The notes under the pieces: model-generated
Told to the model about the DNA's origin: nothing
The model's database searches: none
The model's input: only the letters and a program-made list of their open reading frames with translations
From: Manis javanica
Taxonomy: Eukaryota; Chordata; Mammalia; Pholidota; Manidae
Assembly: GCF_040802235.1 (NCBI RefSeq)
Contig: NC_133174.1
Span: 80,374,647 to 80,438,646 of the forward strand
Length of the DNA: 64,000 nucleotides
Direction of reading: 5' to 3'
Position numbers and translations under genes: made by a program
Part shown: positions 44,755-56,490 of the stretch, one piece after another
Layout: each line of letters starts with the position of its first letter
Numbering within the stretch: position 1 is the stretch's first letter

Positions 44755-45155
44755 GCAGTGTGCTGCACGTTTTCGTTGGGTGACATGAGAGAACAAAAAA
44801 CACAGAAACACAAGCAGACAGACAATGACTGCAGCCACGAAGTAGCACAGCACCTTTATTTTTATACTGCCTTTCTTGGACCTCAGCCAAGTGCTATACT
44901 CATCTTTCCCATCTCAGGGGGGCAGGCCAGAGCACCCTGTTGATTTTCTTGGAAGCTGCCTGGTAAGCAGGGGCGGTGTTTTCACACATCCTCAAGGTCT
45001 CCCTATTTTCAGAGTGAGGTATCTTGGCTCATCTTCAAGGACAAGATATGTTTTTGTGGGCAGATAACTTCCAAGGACTGCCACCAGTTGTTCTCAAGCT
45101 GGTGCTTTCGCATGCTGCATTCAGACATGTGAGAAGACAAAGGCCATCCCCTACA
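44755..45155 (-). repeat. ERV-C 3' LTR
   Basis: On the minus strand it starts TGTAGGGGATGGCC and ends GTGCAGCACACTGC. 'cctttatttttatactgcc' near 44855 gives, inverted, a TATA-like GTATAAAAATAAAGG that overlaps the AATAAA signal. It follows the polypurine tract at 45156-45170. Confidence 0.85.
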
Positions 45156-45170
45156 TCTCCTCCTTTCTTT
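45156..45170 (-). promoter_or_regulatory. Polypurine tract of ERV-C
   Basis: On the minus strand AAAGAAAGGAGGAGA lies directly before the TG of the 3' LTR. This is the plus-strand primer. Confidence 0.85.
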
Positions 45171-45239
45171 AAATATTACATGGCTGAGATCAAACATGTG
45201 GAAGGACAGACATAACTTGAATATATATATATAGGTTTT

Positions 45240-45830
45240 AACAAACTAATAGTTAAATTGCATACACACATTAACAGAATAGGAATACAGATACATAACA
45301 AAGGCAGACTTACAATTACTAGTTATACCTAATGAAATTAAGAAAACCAGTTAGCTCAGGCATTTGTAAAAACTTATTGACAATATGATGAATATCATCT
45401 AATTGATTTTGGGTAGTTTGAGAAAAATCAGACAAATTGAAACAGCACATTCTTGGAAACTGTTTATATCCTTCATGTTCTTTTAACAGCAGACAGTCTA
45501 TAGTAGCACAATTCCAAAGTACCGCAACTTGTACTTCTCTCAGTTCTTGGTTGAGTTCAGATAATATATAAGCAGTCAAATTTGTTGTTTTGCTATATGT
45601 ACAGGCCAGCTTAGATATCTCCTTTAGCATTCCAACAACAAGTCCAGGAACCTGCAGGAGGAATGCAGCTGCAACTGCAATAGCGGCAGGATCTGAAAGT
45701 TTCAAGTTTTCATAACAGTCAGATGGCAGAGCAGGGAGAAGTCTACTGGGCTTATATCTTGGATGATTTATTATGGCAGGAAGAATGTGTTCCACATGAC
45801 AAACACCTCGATAGTGCGAAGAAAGGGCTT
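45240..45830 (-). pseudogene. env: ERV-C env, transmembrane subunit, broken
   Basis: The ORF at 45795-45319 carries a hydrophobic fusion-peptide-like segment (A-A-I-A-V-A-A-A-F-L-L), a heptad-rich helix, and the region equivalent to the CX6CC disulfide motif, read as Y-K-Q-F-P-R-M-C-C; the first cysteine is tyrosine. The frame ends at TAG near 45320. A hydrophobic stretch that looks like the membrane anchor follows in another frame (about 45322-45240), so a frameshift separates ectodomain and anchor. The covalent CX6CC type is known from gamma- and alpharetroviruses and type D viruses. It cannot make an anchored fusogen as it stands. Confidence 0.8.
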
Positions 45831-46568
45831 AATATGTTTTGTTATCACACAAAAATACCCAACCATTTGGAAGTCTATATCTAGAAGACCATTTTACATT
45901 GATGGTACAATTATAGTAAGAGGCTAATGAGTACAACTAATACATACACAATCAGTAATTATAGTAGTACTAACAGGTAAATTTAATTGGGCATCAGGAG
46001 CAAGCACTTCAGGGGGAAGAGTGATGTTTATGCCCGATGTATTAATAAACACCGTAAGAGGAAGTCTTGTGCCTATTAAATTCTTCTTCAACAGTCCACT
46101 GATAGAGGAATTTCTTGCTACACAAAAAGATGACCTGTGCAACCCTTGGCTCACGAGTTGTTGTAACCACAAGTTAGGTGAGGAAAAATTATTTTCTGGA
46201 ATGAGTGATATAATTAAATACACATAATTACTCATACAATATGACAGGAGTTCTTTTTTGAAACTTTTCACAGGTATAACTGCCAATATCTTCTTGGGAC
46301 AAAACTGCTTTATAAATATCACAATGATCACCATCTCTAACAGACCAATCAGCAATATCATTCCATCCAAGTTTTCCTCCATCATTTGTCTATATATTTC
46401 TTCACCATTCTTTTTCCATACTATAGGGCCTACAGTAGTGGAGCAAGTAAATAAGCAATACAGAGTTACACCATGGCTTAAATAAGGGGGGTTGCTTATG
46501 CTTGCTGTTATAATGCAAGTATATGTAGTATATACATACATAAGTGCCATTATTGGAAATAAAAACAA
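45831..46568 (-). pseudogene. env: ERV-C env, surface subunit, broken
   Basis: ATG at 46568 starts a 214-codon frame (to 45924) with a hydrophobic N-terminus that could be a signal peptide (M-F-L-F-P-I-M-A-L-M-Y-V-Y) and then V-T-L-Y-C-L-F-T-C. Three N-X-S/T sites (N-S-S, N-T-S, N-I-T) suggest glycosylation. The frame ends in C-V-C-I-S-C-T-H before a stop. A further piece with N-G-W-V-F-L-C in another frame (near 45870) looks like the C-terminal part of a surface subunit. It is much shorter than usual (about 400 codons), so internal sequence is missing. The domain calls are by pattern only. Confidence 0.65.
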
Positions 46569-47139
46569 AGATACTATTATTTAGTGGGCTTCAGTTTTCT
46601 GTGTCTGACGTGCAGACTTTTGATGAGGTTTTTTGATGGTCACCTTCTGGAATGATTCTTCTAGAGGATGTTGATGTGGGAAGTTCTTCTTCATACTGTA
46701 TCTGAATTCATTTTCTAGGTAGCTAGATCAAACGTTGATCCTCTGTAACAACACAAGCAAACCCTTTGCCCCACACCCTGGTATGACTTTTATGCCATAG
46801 TGAAGGACCTATTGGAGACTACCGCACAGGAACTGTTGTTGTTTCAGAAAAGGAAATATTATCAGAAAAATGTATTTCCACTGCTGATCATCTGTCACCA
46901 TTTAGAAGATCAAAATTAAGGATATGTAAAACATGCATTAATCATCAATTTGCAATTAATTTTATCATATCAGGGAATAATCCCCCCTATTTGTATGAAT
47001 GTAATTTTTTTTTAGTTTAAGAGTAAGATGACAATATTCAATGAGAGCTTGGCTTGTAGAATTGTGTGAAATGCCTGTTTTATGAGTGAGGTTATATAGC
47101 TGAAAAAATGTATGTAACACAGAGGAGATGTAAACTGGA

Positions 47140-48790
47140 GCAGTGTCAGTCAGCTTAAGAGATAAAGTTTAAAACATTTTATCAGCAACACTTGAAACAA
47201 GAAGCTACAAAATCATTTTTCTTTAGTTTACTTAATTTTAGGTAACTAATACTCATTCTGCTGAAATCTAGTTCTTCACTAGTTTAGGAGTAATTAAACA
47301 GTGATTCTAAACAAGAAAAGATTTACAAATGACAATGGTTAAAGATCTGATGAGAACTTACTGTAAGATAGTTGATATATAGAAGTTTGGATATTTCTGT
47401 AACATAAAACACTCAGTAATAAAGTTTAGCATTATTCCTTTTGACAGCACTTTTTAGGTAAGTATATATCAGGTAAATAAGCCAAATTAGTCAAATATTT
47501 TCTTTGATGAGGAGAAGAAATTCCTCTGACATGTTCCAGGGGCCCTCTGGAAAATATCAGAGTTAACTGAGAGGTAAAAATACTTTTTAAAATTTGGTCT
47601 TGGGAAGCTGTCAAAACTTTTTAAGGCACTTGTCAAAATAGAATTATAGTTATTAAATAACACTTATTATTTAACTAGAATGATAAGAAGGTTTAAAAGC
47701 AAATTCAGAGGGTTACATAGTTGTTAACAACACTTAGCTTAGTCTTTTTAATATTGATCTTATTTTCTTAAATACACAGACAATTCATTAAGTCTTTAAG
47801 CGTAAGAAACTATTTTAATAACTAATTAGAAAACTTTCTACAATCTTTCAACATTAAAGGGAGAGTAATAAACTTTTGTTCTTTTAACAAACAAAAATTC
47901 TGGTCTTTCTATGTACTTGATATCAAGATTTCTTTGCTTTAATTTCACACAGCAAGACTATATCATTCTTTCACAAACTTTTTACAAATTTCCTCTTACA
48001 TTCAGTGTTTTCTTTCCTTGAACAAACAGCTTTACTTTTGAATAGTTATCTTCTTTTACTTTCAACACAATGCATTTCTATTCTTTATACCTTCTCTTAT
48101 TAAAACATACATTCTTAGCATGCAGAAATGTTTTCCTTATTATATTAAGTAGTTTTAATTAGAACTTAAAACCATTTGGTACCTTAACCTTTAGTGAACA
48201 CTGAAAAATAAACCATTGTAAACTGTACATCAGCAGTCTTCAGACTGATACATTTATGAACATATTTTATTATTTTTGGAGATGTGCTTTACAGCACAAT
48301 TTCCCACTAAGCACAAAATATGTCTTTATGACTTAACAAAACTTTAAGAATTTTGGTTATCACAAAAATTCTCAGGCTGTTTGCAGATATATACACTGTT
48401 ACGTATTAATATAGTATTATTATTTAAAAGTTTATTTGCTACACTTGTTTACTTGTTTTTAGCAACCATGCTAAATTACTTATAAAACTTTCACCACACA
48501 TCAGACAAAGTCAAACTTTTCTTTAAGCATTTTCTTGAAATATTTAACAGGTAACATTAACTTAAATGACTTTAAGCAAACTTTGGCAGCTGATAACTAT
48601 AAGGACATGTCCATTTCATTTAAACTTAAATTAGCATTAATGCTTAATATTTTTATTAGATTTTCTGAAAGTTTTAGAATGCCCAATTTTCATAAGTGCT
48701 TGTTTTTAAATCAATTTTTATTAATACCATCCAGGGGTAGAAAATATTTTTTATTTACACACTTAGACACACAAACATACAGACTGAGAT
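47140..48790 (-). repeat. AT-rich filler shared with ERV-A
   Basis: Read on the minus strand, this runs parallel to ERV-A about 6285-8770. Landmarks are 48750-48640 ('ggatggtattaat...gaaaattgggcattc'), 48610 ('gacatgtccttatagttatcagctgcc'), 47930 ('cttgatatcaagt' equivalent), 47530 ('tccagagggcccctggaacatg') and 47360-47310 ('ctcatcagatctttaaccattgtcatttgtaa'). No frame of note. It is shorter than in ERV-A because it lacks the GC-rich segment and the nested LTR. Confidence 0.8.
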
Positions 48791-49639
48791 ATAATGACTA
48801 CAGTTAGCAACACTTTCCATATAAAAACATATATACAGGCAGACAAACTGATATGAAGATTTGAGTTACTAATATTTAATTGTCTTCTTTCTTCTTAGTT
48901 TATTTGATTAAAAGTACTTCAGTTTTCAAGAATACACTCTAAGGGCAAGCAGTTTACATAACTGGGTTAAGGTTTAGACAGCCCCAGTCCAGGGGGCTGG
49001 AAATGAAATGCATGTACAATTCTAGCATGAGTTATTTAAAGCCAGGCTGTATTGTAAAAGATAAATTTCTTCTATCTCAGGGACTTTAGTTTAAAACTTC
49101 CCAATTTTCAAAGATAATGATGAACCTAGTAAGTAGAACAGATTTTCACTAAAAGAATTTAGAAAACTAGTTCCATATTGTAGTAGTTCATGGGACTTTT
49201 GACTATTTTCCTTGTGGCAAAATATATCTAGCTGCATAACATTATATTGCATACTTCTTTCAGGGAAAAAGCCTCTCTAATCAGAGTGTTTGTTTTGAGG
49301 CCAGGTTTGTGTGCAGAAGATAAGACACTTCTTTCTTAGAGTTTAGGGATTGAATTGCTTCCAGTTAGTTTTCCTAGTTTTTTCTGTCCTAGCTTTAGTC
49401 ATTTCTTGAGAGCCCCCTACCTATCTGATAAGTGTAGGGACCGTGTGACCTCTCACTGCTAGAGCCTTGATTCGGGTTACAAGCTTGTTTTGCTTCCTTG
49501 TGGCTGCAGACAAGGAAATGCCTAGCTCTAGGATGACTGCCTCTAAGGAAAGGAGTTAATAGAATAGAGCTATTTACATGTTGGTTTGAGGGTGTAACTT
49601 GATTATTATACAGGCTCTATTTACATTACCTTAGATGCT
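48791..49639 (-). other. ERV-C internal region between gag and filler
   Basis: AT-rich, no coding capacity and no recognised pol motif. It lies where protease and RT should start in a complete provirus. Confidence 0.5.
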
Positions 49640-51055
49640 TTTTGTAAGAAATTTTATTTTCTGTTTTTGCATTCTCCTTATATGTCCACGTTTTCCACTA
49701 TTAAAACAAGTTAGTTTAGAAGTACTTTTTTGAAGTGCAGCAGCAAGAATTTCAGCTTGATAAGCAACTCTGCCTATGCCAGCACAGGCTCTTATAAATT
49801 CATCAACCAGAGTGCGTTAGCTTTTAACGAGCAAAACGCTTTCTGACATTCCCGGTTTGCATTTTCAAATGCCAGTACTTGAAGAAGAGTGTTAGTTGCA
49901 GGACTGTCTCCTAAGCTGCAGAAAACAGCATCCTTTAAACGAGATAAAAAATCAGTATATGGTTCCAAAGGACCTTTGGTAGTTTTTGTGAATGAAGGGG
50001 CTATCTTTTCCTGAGATTTCAATTTTCATCTATGATTTTAACACTATGGACTTCACCTGGGTTAAGGCCAAATCACTAAGTCTAGCCTGAGCTTCCAAGG
50101 AGGCATCAGGCCCTGTCCCAGTGAGTTCAGACTCCACAGGACCAGGAGGTTGCCAAGTGGCATTCCTCCTAGCTTGTGAGGTAGCTTCCTCATACCACCA
50201 ACTTTTTAACTGTAACCATTGTGACCCTTCCAAAACATTATTACAGATATTTTCCCAATCTAAGGGTAGCAGCAAATTTTCTACAGAAACAGTGTTAAGT
50301 AGGCCTAATACAAAAGGAGATTGAGGGCCATAATTTTGACCGACTTGTTTTAACTCTTTCAGAGCCTTGTATGTTACTGGGAGATAATTTACCTCAAGTC
50401 CTCCTTGAGGGAATTGGGTGTTAGGAGGGATCACTCGTCTAGTGATTGGGAAGATAAAAGCTAGGTGGTGGGAGATCTTCATCACAAGCACCAGGACCAG
50501 GTCCCTTGGGAAGGGTAAAGGAGTGTCTAGCAGGCCGCAGCGCCGGTGGAGGCAGAAGAAAAGTGAGAAAGGCAGAAAGCAGCAGAGCAGAGGGTGAAAG
50601 CTTGGGGGGAGTGGTAGCTACTGTCAATTTCTCTATAAACTCTGTCAGTATATTGTCTTCCTGATCAGACTCATCCCCACCTTCATAAGGGGGAGGTGGC
50701 AAACTCAAAACCTCTGGAACATCTTCATATAAAGGACTACGCTTATCAGAGACCGCATCTCTCTCAGAGTCCATTTCTAACAGCTGCAAAGCTTGAGAAA
50801 TAGAGGTAGAAAGGGAAGACAAAGTAGCAGGCATTGTGTCCCCCTGTTGATGAGCCTGGCAGAAGTTTTAACAACTTTACGCCATGCTTCATTATTTAAT
50901 TGCACCTCTGACTGAAAGCGAAACTAAAAGCCATGCTTCCGGATCCTGGTAAATAAACCTTTCAACAGCTTATCTTTGACAGTTATGCCAAGAGAATGCA
51001 GAAGTCCCCGTATGAGCTGTTGATACTCCCTCTCAAAAGAGGGAGAGTTCCCCAC
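49640..51055 (-). pseudogene. gag: ERV-C gag (matrix, PPPY, capsid, zinc knuckle), broken
   Basis: Matrix begins V-G-N-S-P-S at GTG 51055-51053, probably a mutated ATG before the myristoylation glycine. It continues to a stop near 50920. The frame at 50834-50439 has the P-P-P-P-Y late-domain motif that recruits ESCRT. Capsid N-terminal sequence is at 50491-50030 (Y-G-P-Q-S-P-F-V, L-L-P-L-D-W). The C-terminal major homology region is at 50022-49792 (G-P-L-E-P-Y-T-D-F-L-S-R-L). One zinc knuckle at 49708-49667 reads C-F-N-S-G-K-R-G-H-I-R-R-M-Q, with two cysteines lost. Several frameshifts. Pattern is betaretroviral. Confidence 0.85.
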
Positions 51056-51208
51056 TAGTACTCCTTGTTTCTTCCAGAAATCCAACTATCGCGGTTGTCA
51101 GCTTACCCAATGTTGATCCCCTTCTGGGTCCCAAGTCACCCCTGGCACCCCCTCTCCAGTTTCTTCAGGGTGGTGAGGTCCTGCCTCACAGTGCGGTTGT
51201 CCACTCGA

Positions 51209-51226
51209 GCCCCATGTTGGGCGCCA
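51209..51226 (-). promoter_or_regulatory. Primer binding site, tRNA-Lys
   Basis: On the minus strand TGGCGCCCAACATGGGGC. It differs at one position from the tRNA-Lys-1,2 complement that betaretroviruses use. It lies three bases from the LTR as defined here. Confidence 0.9.
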
Positions 51227-51229
51227 GAT

Positions 51230-51661
51230 ATAGCATGCCACACGTTTTCTTTGGGTAACATGAGAGAACAAAAAACACAGACAACACAGACAGACAATGG
51301 CTGCAGCCACGAAGTGGCACAGCACCTTTATTTTTATACTGCCTTTCTTGGACCTCAGCCAAGTGCTATACTCATCTTTCCCATCTCAGGGGGGCAGGCC
51401 AGAGCACCTCGTTCATTTTCTTAGAAGCTGCCTGGTAAGCAGGGGCGGTGTTTTCACACATCCTCAAGGTCTCCCTATTTTCAGAGCGAGGCATCTTGGC
51501 TCATCTTCGAGGACAAGATACGTTTTTGTGGGCAGATAACTTCCAAGGACTGCACCAGTTGTTCTCAAGCTAGTGCTTTCCCATGCTGCGTTCAGGCATG
51601 GGGGAAGGTGCTTTCCCATTCTGCCTTCAGACATGTGTGAAGACAAGGGCCGTCTCCTACA
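51230..51661 (-). repeat. ERV-C 5' LTR with 31-base duplication
   Basis: Starts TGTAGGAGACGGCC on the minus strand. It matches the 3' LTR except for scattered substitutions and an extra tandem copy of 'gtgctttcccat.ctgc.ttcaG.catg' (about 51583-51640), which makes it 31 bases longer. The ORFs here (51065-51424, 51297-51539) also appear at 44680-45067 only because the LTR is repeated. Confidence 0.85.
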
Positions 51662-51800
51662 CTTTTTATTGCCTTCACCTATTTCACCCATCCCCCCAAA
51701 CCCCCTCCTCTATGCAGCCACCAGTTTGTTTTCTGTGTTTATGAGTCTATTTCTGTTTCATTTATTCATTTGTTTTATGGCAGGACATCTTCACATAGGA
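51662..51800 (-). mobile_element. L1 3' end (-), right part, split by ERV-C
   Basis: 'ctttttattgccttcacctatttcacccatccccc' continues the L1 sequence that stopped at 44754. It starts with the right copy of CTTTTT. Confidence 0.8.
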
Positions 51801-54080
51801 ATTTTATATCCTGCTTTTAAGAAAAAGAAGGAAAGTCAGAGTGTTTTTTTCTAATTTGTTGTTTTTCAAGTACTTTTAGTTCAAAATGGTCAGTATGCCA
51901 TGGCATCACATTCTGGGATGGCATATTCTGAGCTCCTTCAGTTGCCTCTAAATGTAACAAAGAGTAATAAAACCCAAGTACCACTTGGTCAGTACATATT
52001 AGTTAAAGTAAAGAGGAAGAAATCTATTCTGCTATGTTCAGCCACTATTGCTTGACAAAAGGAATATATCAAACCTTACATGGGTGTATAATAACCAAGC
52101 AAATAAAAAACAAGGGTAGATTCACAGTTCTTAAGTCTTACCTTCCTTCAAGTTGCTGCTTCTGTAATATCTAGTTCTTAGTTTACAATCACACATATAG
52201 AATTAACTCATTAAATCATTTGTTCAGTCAACTGATAATTTTGGAACTACTTAAAAGATTGCCTTTATACTCAAACTACTAACTTGTGTATATCTGAGAA
52301 GTCTCCATGAGAACCTAAAATAAACTAATCTTTAGGAAGGGATTTATATTTACATTTTGTGGAAACAGAAGAAATAAGCAATATATATTTTTCTTCTCAG
52401 TACTTAAGTCTTATCCAATAAGCCTCAAATTATTTAGAACAATACAAAGACAAGAATATTCTTTACTTTGTCTCCTCACACCAAACCTAAATCTACCATT
52501 CATTCATTCAGAATGGATAATTGAATATTATTCTTTACAAAATGACTCACAAAAATTCAAAGTTATTACCATGAAGTCAAGCTTTATATTTCCAAGTGCA
52601 AATATGTTATCATATAAACAAATAACTGATGGAAAGAGTTTTCTCTTTGTTGTGTCAGTAACTCAAGAGCAAATTAGGTTATTAACAAATCATGGGGATT
52701 TTTGAAATAAGCTAGGTCTTATTCATGTGTTTTCTTTTGTTTAATGCACATGTAATTCTAACCAAATTTCCCCTCTTGTGGGAGAGAAACACATAAACAG
52801 GAGTATTCTATTAAGCGTACATTAAAAAGGAAACAGAACCATAAAAATATGTTGTTAATGAATTGAACCAATTAGTGGTTGAAGTCAGTGAAGGTCATTC
52901 AATTCAGCTAAGAATGAGATTTCCTAAAGATCCAAGGCACAAATACTGTGTCTAGCTTCATGGTCAGAGGTGGGGGGATGAGGATTAATTTATGTCCTTC
53001 TTAAATGGATTAAAGTCATTTGGCACAAATTCCAAAGTGTCTTTCTTCTCCTTTCTTGAACATAGTCCTCTTTACTATCAGACTATCAGGCTGGGAAATG
53101 AAGAGGGGAAGTAGTTAGAAGAGGGAATAATTCAAACATTATTCCTGCCTTTGGTGTAAATATCCTGTGCACCTGCAGCTCTGGAGCAGTTATGGAAATA
53201 GAAGTACTTAGAAATTCAAAGCAAGTTTGTGAAGTGCATGTTTTACTATGCTAATCATGTACATTATACACCTGTACAGAGTTAACTAACATGATTTATT
53301 TAGGAAAATATCCTAATTCCATAAACAATTTTTATATTTTACATTTGTGAATGACAAAATTACATTTGGTCAATGTTAAGTGTATTTCAGAATACTGTTG
53401 AACTCAACTTTTTGTGTACCTTTAGTGTGGCAAAATGAATTAAGGGGTGGCAGACACAAAAGAGCTGCGCATTAATGAGTATTCACATAGAGCGGCATTC
53501 AGTCATTTACACTTTGGTACATGAATAACAAGTGACCATTCATGCTGCTAAGTAGGCAAATGAGCTACCAAGGTGAGAAAATAGAGTGATTTAGTAGAAA
53601 ATGCAACTAGCAGGAGTGTCTCTAACCCTAGGAGTGCTTTGAATTTGCTTCATAGGTTAGCAGAGGACCTGACTACACATGTCCTAACAAATCAACACCT
53701 TTTTTTAACAGTACCCTTAACCATAGGAGCTTAAGAGAATTGCACTTATTGGGTGGTAGGCTTTTCAGACTAAACTGATGGGATCCTGTTGCTGGAACTG
53801 AAAAGGTTTTGGTTCTATTTTTTGTTGTGAATATTTCTTCACATGCAGAATCCCACAAAAGCTTTCAATAAGCACACTACTTTAAAGGGGAAAAAACATA
53901 ATAATTTTGCTTAAGCCCTCATAAAACACTGCAGTTTTCTCTGACATGTGGACTTGGATTTTTCATATAGGTGATATAAAAATTAATTCCTTATTTTTTT
54001 CAATTACTTAAGAAATCCTGAAAAAGTACCTAGTGTGTGGCATATACTAGTCTAGGAAGAAAGCTTCCTATAGCAGATGG
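51801..54080. other. 2.3 kb AT-rich DNA, nothing recognised
   Basis: No convincing frame or repeat was recognised. The minus ORF at 53673-53858 has no known motif. Confidence 0.45.
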
Positions 54081-54504
54081 TGTGAAGAATTAGTAAGGAC
54101 AAGCCAGAAACAGTGTTAAAAACAAGATAACAAGCCCAAAATGGAGTCACTTATGCTAAGCCCTACATCATCAAACTGAGATTTAACTTAATTGCAGTTT
54201 TGGCTTTCCCAGAAATAGAATCTTAAAGCAGTCAAGTAGGAATTGTCCAATTAGCAATAGGTTGGTAATCTACCTAATAGACTCCTGCCATTCCCTAAAG
54301 AAAAGTAACCTTGCAATAACCAACCCACTGTTTAGCCTAGCATAACTTCCTTATTCCTGCTCCTTCTTCTTATAAAATTCTTTCATTTTGCACAGCTCCT
54401 GAGAGCTCCTTTCTGTCTGCTAGATTAGATGTTGTCTGATTTGAATTGATTATGCCCAAATAAACTCTTAAAATTTTTAATATGTCTTAGTTTATCTATT
54501 AACA
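54081..54504 (+). repeat. Probable solo LTR
   Basis: Starts TGTGAAGAATTAG and ends CTATTAACA. It has 'cttataaaattc' (TATA-like, near 54370) and 'caaataaactc' (poly(A) signal, near 54458), about 85 bases apart. The 'agcccaaaatggagtcacttatgctaa' block recalls class I LTRs. No PBS or coding sequence adjoins it, so it is solo. Target duplication is not clear. Confidence 0.6.
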
Positions 54505-55184
54505 ATAGATAGGAAAATTCAGACAGAAAAAAGTATGAGTGACAGTAATGTGTATTCATTGCATTGACATAGTAGAAAAGAGCTAGAGATGGAAAAATGG
54601 TGATAGATGAAGCTGGAGAGGTTTGGACTTCATCTTGAATTAAAGAAATTTTGATTTGGTAAAGTGTGGAACTGGATATGAAAGGATAAGTAGAATAGAA
54701 AGGAGACAAAGGGTCAAAGCAAAAGTGCTTATTTTAGTTCTTCATTCATAAGGGAATTTTTAAATGGCAAAGGGAAAGTTGTATTAAAAAAGGGAAAAGA
54801 AAAGCCATGAGTTCTTAATACTGTTAAGATTTGTGAAGTTTTTCATTAAGTTCACAACCAGTAAAAAATGCAGTAAGAGCAGAGCACAGAAATTTCTTTT
54901 CGCAAAGAAAATTTTCTCTGGGCCAGCAAATTGATTTTTATAATAAAATGCAAGAATGCATATGCTTCATATAAATTATCATAATTGTTATTCTACAGCT
55001 ATTGCTCAATTATATGTTAAGATTATTCTATCTCCTGCTCCAACTGGAAACTAAAAACTATGCAGGCATGTACTGTATATTTCTATTTTCCACTGTATAT
55101 CTAGAACTTGTCATTTCCACTTATTACTCAAATATTTATTGAAAAAAAAAGTGAAAATTCCAGTATAGAATTGGCAGGTCTTTT
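54505..55184. other. AT-rich DNA, nothing recognised
   Basis: No gene or repeat was recognised. The 94-residue minus ORF at 54425-54709 overlaps the LTR end and has no known domain. Confidence 0.45.
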
Positions 55185-56136
55185 TTTTCTTCTTTTTTTA
55201 AATTAAGGTATCATTCATAAACACTCTTATGAAGGTTTCACATAAAGAACATTGTGTTTTCTACATTCACTCATATTATCAAATCTCCCCATACACCAGT
55301 GAAGTCACTGTCCATCAGTGTAGTAAGCTGCCACAGAGTCATTACTTGTCTTCTCTATAATACACTGCCGTCCCCATGACCCCCTACACACCATGTGTAC
55401 TATCATAATACCCCTCAAACCCCTTCTCACTCCCTCACCCCCTCCCCAGCCCTCCCTTTTGGCAACCATGAGTCCCTTCTCACAGTCTGTGAGTCTGCTC
55501 TTTTCCTTCAATTTTGCTTTGTGATTACACTCCACAAATGAGGGAACTCATTTGGTACTTGTCTTTCTCTGACTGGCTTATTTCACTGACCATAATACCC
55601 TCTAGCTCCATACATGTTGTAACAAATGGTAGGATTTGTTTTCTTTTCATGGATGAATAGTATTCCATTGTGTATATTTTCCACCTCTTCCTTATCCATT
55701 CATCTACTCATGGACACTTCGGTTGCTTCCATATCTTTTGTAAACAGTGCTATTGTAAACAGTGCTGCAATAAACATAAGGGTGCATATGACTTTTTGAA
55801 CCTGAGATCTTGCTTTCTTCAAGTAAATTCCTAGGAGTGGAATTCCTAGGTTAAACGGTATTTCTATTTTTATTATTTTGAGGATCCTACATATTGCTTT
55901 CCACAATGGTTGAACTAATTTACATTCCCATCAGGAGTGTAGGAGGGTTTCCCTTTCTCCAAATGCTCACTGGCATTTGTTGTTGTTTATCTTTTTGTTG
56001 TTGGCCATCCTAACTAGTGTGAGGTGACATCTCACTGTGGTTTTAATTTGTATTTCTCTGATGATTAACAATGTGGAGCATCTTTTCATGTGCCTGTTGG
56101 TCATCTGAATTTCTTTGGAGAATTGTCTGTTCATAA
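55185..56136 (-). mobile_element. Older L1 (-), 3' part of a split element
   Basis: T-run at 55182-55200, then 3' UTR ('ttaaggtatcattcataaacactcttatgaagg') and ORF2 C-terminus (for example minus frame 55906-55700). It breaks off at 'ctgttcataacctccattcattt'. The sequence resumes at 62598 after the inserted younger L1. Confidence 0.85.
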
Positions 56137-56149
56137 CCTCCATTCATTT

Positions 56150-56490
56150 ATTTATTTTTTTATTTTGGTAACATTAATCTACAATTACATGAAGAACACT
56201 ATGTTTACTAGGCTGCCCCCTTCACCAAGTCCCCCCAACATACTCCTTCAGAGTCACTGTCCATCAGTGTAGTAAGATGCTGTAAAATCAATAATTGTCT
56301 TCTCTGTGTTGTAGAGCTTGCCCTGTACCCACCCCCACATTATACATGCTAATTGTAATGCCCCCTTTCTTTTACCCTGCCCTTATCCCTCCCTTCCCAC
56401 CCATCTTTCCCAGTTCCTTTCCCTTTGGTAACTGTTAGTCCATTCGTGGGTTCTATGATTCTGCTGCTGTTTTGTTCCTTCATTTTTTCT
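56150..56490 (-). other. L1 3' UTR and tail (-)
   Basis: T-rich end (A-rich tail on the minus strand), then 'ttttggtaacattaatctacaattacatgaagaacactatgtttactaggctgcc', the same 3' UTR family as the L1 at 13850 but less truncated. Confidence 0.8.

Larger units (their letters stand above)
44755..51661 (-). mobile_element. ERV-C: betaretrovirus-like provirus lacking pol
   Basis: On the minus strand: 5' LTR (51661-51230), tRNA-Lys PBS, gag (about 51055-49640), AT-rich filler (about 48790-46570), env (46568-45240), polypurine tract and 3' LTR (45155-44755), with the 6-bp duplication CTTTTT typical of betaretroviruses. Protease, RT, RNase H and integrase are missing; the place of pol is taken by non-coding sequence, much of it homologous to the ERV-A filler. 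The LTRs differ at an estimated few percent plus a 31-base duplication, so it is older than ERV-A. Confidence 0.88.

Noticed and set aside
45240-46568. Possible captured env (syncytin-like) gene
   Set aside because: Surface and transmembrane parts are in different frames, the first cysteine of the CX6CC region is changed, and the anchor is out of frame. No sign of selection for an intact protein.
48535-48807. 90-codon + strand ORF in the ERV-C filler
   Set aside because: It is antisense to the provirus, in AT-rich filler, and the aligned ERV-A sequence does not preserve the frame.
50121-51691. + strand ORFs over the ERV-C gag and 5' LTR
   Set aside because: They are antisense shadows of gag and LTR. 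Similar frames at 44680-45215 exist only because the LTR occurs twice.
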